Of a DNA stretch of 64,000 nucleotides, positions 46,945 through 53,750 are shown one piece after another. The notes below the pieces were generated by a model. The model was given only the letters and a program-made list of their open reading frames with translations, was not told the origin of the DNA and ran no database searches. Source of the stretch: Armatimonadota bacterium (GTDB lineage Bacteria > Armatimonadota > DTGP01 > JAKQQT01); assembly GCA_036504095.1 (NCBI GenBank), contig DASXVS010000031.1, positions 1 to 64,000 of the forward strand, given 5' to 3'. The first letter of the stretch is position 1; each line of letters starts with the position of its first letter. A program made the position numbers and the translations under genes.

Positions 46945-47052
46945 GTGAGTTCCGGGTTCCGAGTTCCTAGTTGCGGGTTCCGAGTATCGGGTTTCGAGTA
47001 CGACCAGCGCCGACAGAAGACCTGTGAACTAGAAACTCGGAACTCGGAACTC
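46945..47052. repeat. Simple-sequence hairpin between deoC and recO
   Basis: Left words GAGTTCCGGGTTCCGAGTTC and right words AACTCGGAACTCGGAACTCG are complementary over about 20 bases around a long loop. Probably terminates deoC. Confidence 0.6.
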
Positions 47053-47056
47053 GAAA

Positions 47057-47737
47057 CTAAAAGGCGGCGATCAGCTCTTTCGCGGCGCTCGTGCCGAGGC
47101 GGGTGGCGCCGGCTTCGAGCATCGCCTTCGCCTGTTCGATCGTGCGGATGCCGCCCGCGGCCTTGACACCCATATCCGGCCCCACCGTCTTGCGGAGCAA
47201 GCTCACGTCGTCCACGGTCGCGCCGCCGGAACCGAAGCCGGTGCTGGTCTTCACGAAATCGGCGGCCACATCGCGCACGATGCTGGACGCCTGCACCTTC
47301 TCGTCGTCCGTCAGCGCGGAGCACTCGATGATGACCTTGGTGATGATGCGCGGCTTGTTGTGGCGAAGGCCTTCAACGCGTGCGGCCTCGATCAGTTTCG
47401 CCAGTTCCTTGCGTACGATTTCCCAGTCGCCGGTCTTGGCGGCGCCGAGGTTCATAACGATATCCACCTCTTCCGCGCCGGCTTCCACCGCGTTGGCGAT
47501 CTCCAGGGCCTTCGCCGAGTTGACGGAGCAGCCGGTGGGGAACCCAATGACCGTGCAGACCGGAACGCCGGACCCGGCAAGCACCTTTGCCGCCGTCTTG
47601 ATCCAGATGGGGTAGATGCACACGGAAGCGGGCTTCAGCTCACGGGCTTCCTCGCACAGCCTGACGATGGCATCTCGCGTTGCGTCCGGTTTCAGAAGCG
47701 TCATATCAAGCGTCTTGGCGAATTCTTCTTTGGTCAT
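47057..47737 (-). CDS. deoC: Deoxyribose-phosphate aldolase
   Basis: It splits 2-deoxyribose 5-phosphate into glyceraldehyde 3-phosphate and acetaldehyde in deoxynucleoside catabolism. 226 residues from ATG 47737 (MTKEEFAKTLDMTLLKPDAT). Visible signatures: VIGFPTGCSVNSAKALE, EEVDIVMNLGA, IIECSALTDDEKV, and the Schiff-base Lys in FVKTSTGFGSGGATVDDV, then KAAGGIRT. The longer frame to 47839 runs into the amidotransferase gene. The gene starts 49 bases after that gene's stop. Confidence 0.96.
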   Translation of the reverse strand: MTKEEFAKTLDMTLLKPDATRDAIVRLCEEARELKPASVCIYPIWIKTAAKVLAGSGVPVCTVIGFPTGCSVNSAKALEIANAVEAGAEEVDIVMNLGAAKTGDWEIVRKELAKLIEAARVEGLRHNKPRIITKVIIECSALTDDEKVQASSIVRDVAADFVKTSTGFGSGGATVDDVSLLRKTVGPDMGVKAAGGIRTIEQAKAMLEAGATRLGTSAAKELIAAF

Positions 47738-47786
47738 ATCAAACGATCCGATCACAGGTGTGAGGCGCGCGTGTCCTCGAGAGTCG

Positions 47787-48524
47787 TCAGGCCAGGGAAA
47801 TGATCTGTCGCAGCGGCATGAGCTGCCAGTCGGCGGCAAGCTGCGTTAGCGGCTGGGAACAGACGGCGCGGGCTTTGGCCGATTGGTAGAGGGTGTAGTA
47901 TTCCGGCCAGACGTCCCAATTGTTCGGCTTTTCCTCACCGGGCTGCAGCGTATCGCGGTAGTCCCTCCACGCCAGCGTTTCCTCGCCGTCGGTGATGATG
48001 AACGAAATGGACGAATACTTGTGGTTCTCGTGAACGTACCGCGTGGCCGCCTCGCAGGCCTCGCGCAATGTCCGTACCTCTCCCGATTCGATCCTGCCCA
48101 CGATGTTCAGGAAGAACCGCTCGCTGTCCGTTTCGCCGGTGGGCGCAAGGCCGTAGATGGGGATCCGCTCGCTTTCCTTGATGCCCCCGTTGTGGCAGAA
48201 GACGAAGCGGCCGTGCGTAAACGGGTGCGCGTTGGCCGGCGTGAGATCGCCGACGCTCGCCTTACGCAGATGACCGATGACGATATCGGCGCCGGACGTT
48301 TCCACGAGTGCGGCGGCCGAGGAGAAAGCGGGGTCCGTGGCCCCGTCCTTTTCGCTCTTGGTGAACAGGGTCAACGTAGCGGACCGGAGGGCGGCGAAAC
48401 CCCAGCCGTCCCCGTGACCGCAGGTGTTGCCCGGCAGTACGTTGCCGTTCGCGGCGAGCGCGCGAAATTCGTCCAGAACGCCTTTGTCCGGCGTTCCGCC
48501 AACCTGAACCATCATCCGGCACAT
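47787..48524 (-). CDS. Class II glutamine amidotransferase-like protein
   Basis: 245 residues with the N-terminal nucleophile fold. Cys2 (MCRMMVQVGG) would become the catalytic N-terminus after removal of Met. GHGDGWGFAAL, VIGHLRKASVG (substrate Arg) and FCHNGGIKESERIP (oxyanion Asn-Gly) match the YafJ/GATase_4 group. Only the glutaminase domain is present, so the acceptor reaction is unknown. Upstream of deoC on the same strand. Confidence 0.88.
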   Translation of the reverse strand: MCRMMVQVGGTPDKGVLDEFRALAANGNVLPGNTCGHGDGWGFAALRSATLTLFTKSEKDGATDPAFSSAAALVETSGADIVIGHLRKASVGDLTPANAHPFTHGRFVFCHNGGIKESERIPIYGLAPTGETDSERFFLNIVGRIESGEVRTLREACEAATRYVHENHKYSSISFIITDGEETLAWRDYRDTLQPGEEKPNNWDVWPEYYTLYQSAKARAVCSQPLTQLAADWQLMPLRQIISLA

Positions 48525-48537
48525 ATCGATCTCCCAG

Positions 48538-48660
48538 GAATCAGGATTCGGGAGTCAGGATTCAGTCTTGGTCCCGGCCGTTCGCCGGTTCATGCGACTG
48601 ACCGGCGCATTGCCCGTCCTGCCGAGCCTGCACTGAATCCCGAATCCTGACCCTTGAATC
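48538..48660. repeat. GGATTC-word inverted repeat
   Basis: GGAATCAGGATTCGGGAGTC words on the left and CTGAATCCCGAATCCTGACC words on the right are complementary around a loop of about 60 bases. It is located between the YjbQ-family gene and the amidotransferase gene. Confidence 0.6.
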
Positions 48661-49053
48661 CTACGTATATATCCAGACCTCGCGGTTTCGCGGGCCGTCA
48701 AACTCACAGAGGTAGATGCCCTGCCACGTGCCCAGCATCAACGTGCCGCCTTCCACGATGACCTGTACACTGGGTCCGGTGAGCACCGTCTTGATATGGC
48801 TGTCCGAGTTGCCTTCTGCGTGGCGGAACCCCGCCTCGCGCGGGATCAGGCGTCCGAGATAAGCCAGGACATCGCGCTGGACGTCCGGATCGGCGTTTTC
48901 GTTGATCGTGACCGCGGCGGTCGTGTGCGGACAGAAGACCGTGACCACGCCATCGGCGCCTCCGCCGTCCTGAACCGCCTGTTGGACCTGCCGGGTGATA
49001 TCGACCATTTGCTCGCGCGCGGCGGTCCGAACGCTTATCTTGCGCATACCCAT
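48661..49053 (-). CDS. YjbQ/UPF0047-family protein
   Basis: About 130 residues of the UPF0047 family, members of which show weak thiamine-phosphate synthase activity in Escherichia coli. Signatures: TVFCPHTTAAVTINENAD with the family's metal-binding His, RHAEGNSDSHIKTVL, and LGTWQGIYLCEFDGPRNREV. The start is uncertain; ATG 49053 or 49047 fits the family best, while the frame is open to 49119. It is divergent from dapF. Confidence 0.88.
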   Translation of the reverse strand: MGMRKISVRTAAREQMVDITRQVQQAVQDGGGADGVVTVFCPHTTAAVTINENADPDVQRDVLAYLGRLIPREAGFRHAEGNSDSHIKTVLTGPSVQVIVEGGTLMLGTWQGIYLCEFDGPRNREVWIYT

Positions 49054-49101
49054 ACCAGCCATCATAAACCCAACCACGGTTCGCGGGTCAAAGTGCCGCG
49101 A

Positions 49102-49198
49102 ACGAACCACAGAGGGCACGGAGGAAACTGAGGGTCACGGAGGCACGATGCAGATACCCTACCTGCACCTCCGCGGATTCCGTGTACTCCGTGGTCGT
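49102..49198. repeat. Inverted repeat of ACCACAGAG / CACGGAG words
   Basis: Left ACCACAGAGGGCACGGAGG and right CCGTGTACTCCGTGGT words can pair. It lies between divergent genes, so it cannot be a simple terminator for both and may affect dapF or YjbQ expression. Confidence 0.5.
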
Positions 49199-49210
49199 CA
49201 CATATGCTCC

Positions 49211-49228
49211 TATAATGTTGGCGGAGGA
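49211..49228 (+). promoter_or_regulatory. -10 box and ribosome-binding site of dapF
   Basis: TATAAT (49211-49216) is followed by GGAGGA (49223-49228) six bases before the GTG start, giving a very short leader. Confidence 0.65.
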
Positions 49229-49234
49229 CAGGCA

Positions 49235-50053
49235 GTGAAGTTTTCGAAAATGCATGGGTTGGGCAACGATTTTATACTGGTGGACGATCTGGCGAGGGCG
49301 ATCCCGGACGACAGCCTGCCGGAACTGGCCGCTCGCTTGAACGACCGCCACTTCGGCATCGGCGGCGACGGGCTTATCCTGGTTCGACCATCCGAGGTCG
49401 CGGATTTCAATATGCGTGTCATCAATTCGGACGGGTCTGAGGCCGAGATGTGCGGCAACGGTATCCGCTGTTTCGCCATTTTCCTTCACGAGCACGGATT
49501 GACGGAAAAGAATCCCGTCCGCGTCGAGACCGGCGCCGGCGTCCTGACCCTGGACGTCCACGGCTCGAACGTTACGGTTGATATGGGCGAACCGCGCCTT
49601 GACCGCGCCGCCATCCCAATGGCGGGTGAGGGGACCAATTTCAACGTCCCGTTGACCGTCGAGGGCCGCGAGTTCTTCGTCAACGGCGCCAATATGGGCA
49701 ACCCGCACGCTGTGATCTTCCTGGACACCCTGGACGGCTTCGCCTGGGAGCGTTATGGCCCCCGGATTTCAACCCACTCCCTCTTCCCGGCGGGCACAAA
49801 CGTCCACTTCGTTGAGCAGACGGGCCCGAACGAGGTCAGGGTCAAGGTCTGGGAGCGCGGCGCCGGCCCCACCCTGGCTTGCGGAACCGGCGCCTGCGCG
49901 ATCACGGTTGTTGCCGCCAGCCTCGGCAAGACCGGACGGAAGGTGAGGGTCAATCTCCCCGGCGGCCCGCTTCAGATCGACTGGCGGGCGGACAACCATG
50001 TCTTCATGACCGGCCCCGCCGTTGAAGTCTTCATCGGCGAAATCGAAGTGTAG
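49235..50053 (+). CDS. dapF: Diaminopimelate epimerase
   Basis: It converts LL- to meso-diaminopimelate for lysine and peptidoglycan. 272 residues from GTG 49235 (VKFSKMHGLGNDFILVDDLA), chosen for its GGAGGA site; the open frame upstream crosses a repeat. The two catalytic cysteines are in EMCGNGIRCFA and LACGTGACAITV. The last 30 codons (49962-50053) recur at 51381-51472 and 52217-52303, downstream of accessory genes. The intact gene's own end (VEVFIGEIEV) differs from the VTVFDGEI of both extra copies. Confidence 0.96.
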   Translation: MKFSKMHGLGNDFILVDDLARAIPDDSLPELAARLNDRHFGIGGDGLILVRPSEVADFNMRVINSDGSEAEMCGNGIRCFAIFLHEHGLTEKNPVRVETGAGVLTLDVHGSNVTVDMGEPRLDRAAIPMAGEGTNFNVPLTVEGREFFVNGANMGNPHAVIFLDTLDGFAWERYGPRISTHSLFPAGTNVHFVEQTGPNEVRVKVWERGAGPTLACGTGACAITVVAASLGKTGRKVRVNLPGGPLQIDWRADNHVFMTGPAVEVFIGEIEV

Positions 50054-50142
50054 CCGCGCACGTGGGGCGCCCGACGGCTGGGGCGTGTGCCTGCTATACT
50101 TACGGAAAGTTTGGTGACATCGAATCAGAGGAGGGGCGCAGA

Positions 50143-50465
50143 ATGGCGCTAAAAACGCAGGGGGTACTCGATCTTGTCAACCGAGCACTCAATCGAATAC
50201 CGATGCCCTATGGAGAAGACATAGTTGACGATGTCGCCTTGGACATCAAGAAGCACGAGTTAAGTCAGTACAATGCCCTTTGCGGGCCACTCACATCGAG
50301 CGTCGTGAACTGTTGGATCGGTCGCTGGACAAGCATCATCCTGAAACGGACTTCGGCAGGGCAGTTCTCAGCGACGAAAGGCAGCATCATATCGAGTTAC
50401 AGCAAGTTGCCCTAGCGGCAGAATTGAGAGACGCAGTGATACCCGGCGTCGCGACTACGACCTAG
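50143..50465 (+). pseudogene. Frameshifted small gene in dapF-associated cassette A
   Basis: ATG 50143 has a strong GAGGAGGGG site and opens MALKTQGVLDLVNRALNRIP ... HELSQYNALC. The reading then seems to switch frame at about 50280, where the other frame gives a more protein-like continuation (HIERRELLDRSLDKHHPETD ... HHIELQQVALAAELRDAV) ending at 50465. A single missing base near 50280-50283 would join them into one protein of about 107 residues. Either a true frameshift, or an assembly error. A TATACT box at 50095-50100 may be its promoter. Function unknown. Confidence 0.6.
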
Positions 50466-50545
50466 ACCTCGACAAGGAGATGTTCGTGTTACACACCTAT
50501 CCAACCGCGACCAACCTTGCGCACTCCGTCGCGGGCAAGAGGTTT

Positions 50546-51307
50546 ATGATGCGGCCCGTGTGCATGGCGTTGTCCGCATCCATTGCGATACTGCTGCTTT
50601 CGTCGTGTTCCAGCCCGTCCTTCAATGAAGCCCAAGCGCTAGGTGAGGCACAGAAGATCGTAAAGGAGCAGTTGAAGAGCCCTTCCACCGCGCAATTCTC
50701 TGAAACTCGAATCCTAGATCGGACCAAGAAGGCGGACGGAAAGCCAACTTATCTTGTTTTGACGACAGTCGATGCCCAAAATAGCTTCGGTGCAATGCTC
50801 CGTTCCCACTTTCTCGTAGTTATACGGTTCGAGAACGAGAAGCACGACCGATACCTTTCGTATAAGGGTCGGTCGACGCTGGAAATCAGGGGAGACACGC
50901 CAACCGAGGAGGAGATAGCGGTAGCTAAGGGCATGAACGACTGGTCTGATGAGGCCGCGAAAGATGTTGGAGGCACAACCGTCCCAGCGGTCAAACCTTC
51001 GCCACCCTTAACCGAGCGGCCCCCCGAACGTGCAAAGTGGGCGGATTTGGAGTCAGTTGTCCAGGCTGATCTTTCAAAGCGATTCGGCGGGCACAAACGC
51101 GTGTGGTTCTTGCCGGACGAATCAGGTGCGGGCGGCCGGATTATGACCTTCTGTGTCGAGGTACCCGATGGTAGTACTCGCAAGGTAACGGAGGAGTTTC
51201 GCGCCGATCCGGGCCAAGACAATCTATCTGAGGCGGAGAAGAAGCGCCACTGTTTCTACTCCGTGGAAGTTGGTCCGCCAGCGAGCAGCCTTCCCGCCAA
51301 TCCATAA
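50546..51307 (+). CDS. Lipoprotein of unknown function in cassette A
   Basis: About 253 residues. A lipoprotein signal (MMRPVCMALSASIAILLLSS then a lipobox with CSSPS) is clear. The mature part starts with an amphipathic helix (EAQALGEAQKIVKEQLKSPS) and a domain containing SPSTAQFSETRILDRTKKAD, a pattern seen in small secreted proteins of mobile DNA. A proline-rich linker (PAVKPSPPLTERPPERAKWA) leads to a second domain. ATG 50546 (or 50549) is preferred over 50480 because of the signal peptide. Its base composition is lower in G+C than dapF's. Confidence 0.75.
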   Translation: MMRPVCMALSASIAILLLSSCSSPSFNEAQALGEAQKIVKEQLKSPSTAQFSETRILDRTKKADGKPTYLVLTTVDAQNSFGAMLRSHFLVVIRFENEKHDRYLSYKGRSTLEIRGDTPTEEEIAVAKGMNDWSDEAAKDVGGTTVPAVKPSPPLTERPPERAKWADLESVVQADLSKRFGGHKRVWFLPDESGAGGRIMTFCVEVPDGSTRKVTEEFRADPGQDNLSEAEKKRHCFYSVEVGPPASSLPANP

Positions 51308-51599
51308 ACCGGGTTATTCCGGTTGGACCCATCTGTTGCTGGGGTATTCAGCGCCCAAACGGAGGACCGTTTTGGTTAGTGCGGCCCGCTTCAGATCGAC
51401 TGGCGGGCGGACAACCATGTCTTCATGACGGGCCCCGCGGTCACTGTTTTTGATGGCGAGATCGAGGCCTAACGGCACCAGGCGTGCTTGCGGAGTGGGC
51501 ATTTGGATACTAGCAAGTTGACATAACGCGGTGAACCGCGACAAGCTGACGTATCACCAGCTACCTCTTCTGCAATGAGCTTCTACGTGAGGTCCGACG
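51308..51599. other. Gap holding dapF end copy 2
   Basis: Apart from the repeated dapF end at 51381-51472 it contains no gene. A GTGAGGTC ribosome-binding site serves the next gene. Confidence 0.6.
51381..51472 (+). repeat. dapF 3' end, displaced copy 2
   Basis: The first 49 bases (51381-51429) are identical to 49962-50010 inside dapF; the rest diverges mainly at synonymous sites until a TAA. The encoded end reads [18 protein letters not shown] then [10 protein letters not shown]. No upstream dapF sequence is attached. It marks the right boundary of cassette A. Confidence 0.93.
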
Positions 51600-52157
51600 A
51601 TGACTGAAACGTTCTTCTGCGTAAACCGGGCATGTCGCAAACAGATTGACTCAACCGCCACCCACTGCCCTTCCTGTGGGGCAGACCAATCCCCTCCCTG
51701 GGTGAATCCGGCTTCGATCCGAACGCGTACGTATACTTGCCCGTCCTGTGGCGGTGTGTTTCCTGCACACGCGGAGTCATGTCCGCGCCGTGAATTCGGT
51801 CAATCACGGGAAGACCCCTCCAGGCCGTTGGGTTCCCGGGCAGCTTCGCCAGGTCGGGGTTTGGGGCCTGTCCACTCGGGAGCTGCACTTACTCCGCTAC
51901 CTGACCCGGCATCACTCACCCCTGCGTGCCAAAGGAAACTGATCACCACGATGTGGTCCATTTGGCCGTTCATCTGGATCATGTTGCTCACCAGCCCTGG
52001 CGACAAGATGATTATGTCGTTTGGGTTCGCTCTTGATGGCGTCGCGATCATCATAGCGATCATCCTCGTGGCTTCAAAGAGCAGGATTGACAATGCCCAC
52101 GGGTGGGCTAAGATTGCGCTAGAGATCGTAGTCTTCCTCTTCGTGGCCAACACCTAG
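51600..52157 (+). CDS. Zinc-ribbon membrane protein in cassette B
   Basis: 185 residues. The N-terminal 65 residues carry cysteine pairs of double zinc-ribbon type (CVNRACRKQIDSTATHCPSC, and TYTCPSCGGVFPAHAESCP). After a linker, two membrane helices follow (MWSIWPFIWIMLLTSP and LDGVAIIIAIILVASKS), and perhaps a third at the end. Cytoplasmic zinc ribbons on membrane proteins often contact partner proteins; the role here is unknown. The only gene between dapF end copies 2 and 3. Confidence 0.75.
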   Translation: MTETFFCVNRACRKQIDSTATHCPSCGADQSPPWVNPASIRTRTYTCPSCGGVFPAHAESCPRREFGQSREDPSRPLGSRAASPGRGLGPVHSGAALTPLPDPASLTPACQRKLITTMWSIWPFIWIMLLTSPGDKMIMSFGFALDGVAIIIAIILVASKSRIDNAHGWAKIALEIVVFLFVANT

Positions 52158-52216
52158 CGCTGTTGACGACTAGTGTAATGCCGCCAATGGACCCTACGAC
52201 ATTCAATACCGGACTT

Positions 52217-52303
52217 CCGCTTCAGATCGACTGGCGGGCGGACAACCACGTCTTCATGACCGGCCCCGCCGTCACCGTTTTTGACGGCGAGATCGATGGC
52301 TAG
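52217..52303 (+). repeat. dapF 3' end, displaced copy 3
   Basis: This matches the dapF end again (CCGCTTCAGATCGACTGG onward), ending TAG. It encodes [20 protein letters not shown] then FDGEIDG. It differs from copy 2 only at synonymous sites until the last residues. It marks the right boundary of cassette B; the long RNA follows. Confidence 0.93.
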
Positions 52304-52456
52304 TACAGGTTCGTCAGGCAACCTTATACAGGGTCTTCCGAGGTCAAGCGTAACCCCGATTTGAGCGTGAAATTGGGCTGAAATGGCTCAAATTCGATGC
52401 CCACTTCTTGACACCTCCCGGCCCTTGAAAAGCATGTTTTCCGTCGCGGGACCCGC

Positions 52457-52462
52457 TACAAT
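52457..52462 (+). promoter_or_regulatory. -10 box candidate for the long RNA
   Basis: TACAAT with no convincing -35 hexamer. It predicts a start near 52469. Confidence 0.4.
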
Positions 52463-52468
52463 ACTTTT

Positions 52469-53545
52469 CATCAGAGTTCAAGGCAAGGTTTTGATCGTGC
52501 CGCATGGGGAGGTTGTGGAACCCCTTTACCCGCGAACCGCATGAACGGGATGCAACTCTGACCGAGGCGTCGGGCTGATGGGATAGCCCACTCCGCAAAT
52601 CGATGAAGGCCGGGGGTATCGCCTGGAAAGGGCCCGGCCGGCGCAGCCGAAAGGCCGCGACGGTCGCAAGTCCGGAACAGGGAAGATAGCCCGGCTGGAG
52701 AAGAGCGGAGAGCCTCCTGCCCCCGCTACCCGAAAGGGTTGGCGGAAGGGTGCGGTCCTTTCTTGAGACCGGGCACTGCCTGGTTGAAGGAACGGGGCGA
52801 TCCGCCGAAATGAAGGCGAAAGCCATCAGGACAGCGGGTCCGGCGGTACGGGCAAAGCGCTTCAGCGCTTTGGAGGGCGGAGCGTCCTTAACCGGGAAGA
52901 GCGAAAGTTATCACCCGGGCAGTTCGCTCCTGGTCGTAAAGCAGAAATGCGGTGCGACTGGTGGGATGTTGGACCATCATCTCTGGCTAACGCCGGGAAT
53001 GTGGCTTGGCAGACCTGCCCCGCGGCGAAAGCCAGTCGTACAATCGAGGCCTCGACCGTTGGATGCGAAAGCATCGCGATAGGGGACCGCCGGCGGAACG
53101 CCACCGCGAAAGCGGAGGCGTCTCCGATCCGAAGGAGGCGAGGGCGATTCCGGGGGATGTGCCGCGACCGGCAACGGTCCGGCAACAGCATCACCCCAGC
53201 GATGGGCGATACCGGGCTCCAACCCGGGCAACGGGGTTGGAATCAAGGGCGCCCATGCCGATTCCGGTTTGCGCCGGAATTAAGGCCCGAAGACCCGCAA
53301 GGGTCGTGAACGGAATCTGGAACCGGGCCGGAAGCGCTCCCTCGGGAGTGTGAAAGGAACCGGAACCGAACTCGGCGAACCGGGGGAGTTCATCTTTCGA
53401 GGTGGATGACCCGGGGAATCGGGAACGGACCGAAAGGACGGACCCGTTCTCCGCCCGTCTCAACCGGAGAGCACGATCAAATGCGGCCACCGCAAAGCGG
53501 CCGCGGCACGGGGCCGGTCCGAAAGGGCCGGCCCCCTGTTCGTTT
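52469..53545 (+). ncRNA. Large structured non-coding RNA, about 1.08 kb, family unknown
   Basis: The region has no plausible protein but is dense with short GC-rich helices capped by GAAA-like loops: CCGAAAGG, ACCCGAAAGGGT, GATGCGAAAGCATC, CCGCGAAAGCGG, CCGAAGACCCGCAAGGGTC, GACCGAAAGGACGG and others, at roughly one per 60-100 bases. A TACAAT box precedes it and a perfect terminator hairpin ends it. The length and the ornate helices recall giant bacterial RNAs such as GOLLD, ROOL or OLE, but I do not recognise a specific consensus. Signatures of RNase P RNA, tmRNA, group I/II introns and rRNA were looked for and not seen. Limits are approximate. Confidence 0.65.
53510..53545 (+). terminator. 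Terminator of the long RNA
   Basis: GGGGCCGGTCC, GAAA loop, GGGCCGGCCCC, then TGTTCGTTTTGG. An eleven-position stem with one G-T pair. Confidence 0.75.
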
Positions 53546-53750
53546 TGGCGGCGCGCCCGTGCAACCCTTCACCGGGATACTGTGGGCACTGAGGCATCGG
53601 GAAGATGCATACAGCATTTGCCCGGTGGCCAACCTCCTTCCAGACCGAGTGGTCGCGCTTGTCTCCTCCCGGCCGCCTTGCATACAATGGCCCGTTGTCG
53701 ATGCCGGTCCCTGTCGGATGCGGCACTTTCCTGAGGAGACCTTTCTGACG

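Noticed and set aside
49962-52303. Integron or attC-type cassette array downstream of dapF
   Set aside because: The repeated element is coding sequence of dapF, not a palindromic attC site, and no integrase is present.
52640-53060. Possible cobalamin riboswitch inside the long RNA (GCCCCCGCTAC and GCAGACCTGCC segments)
   Set aside because: The two segments resemble B12-riboswitch pieces but are about 300 bases apart, the B12 box does not match well, and no cobalamin gene follows.
52469-53545. RNase P RNA, tmRNA, rRNA fragment or ORF-less group II intron
   Set aside because: I found no GGAAAGTCC-type core of RNase P, no tmRNA ends, no rRNA signature and no domain V hairpin with AGC triad.
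53406-53750. N-terminal extension of the HExxH protein into the long RNA
   Set aside because: The extension has no protein-like composition, spans the RNA terminator, and a signal peptide starts at 53751.
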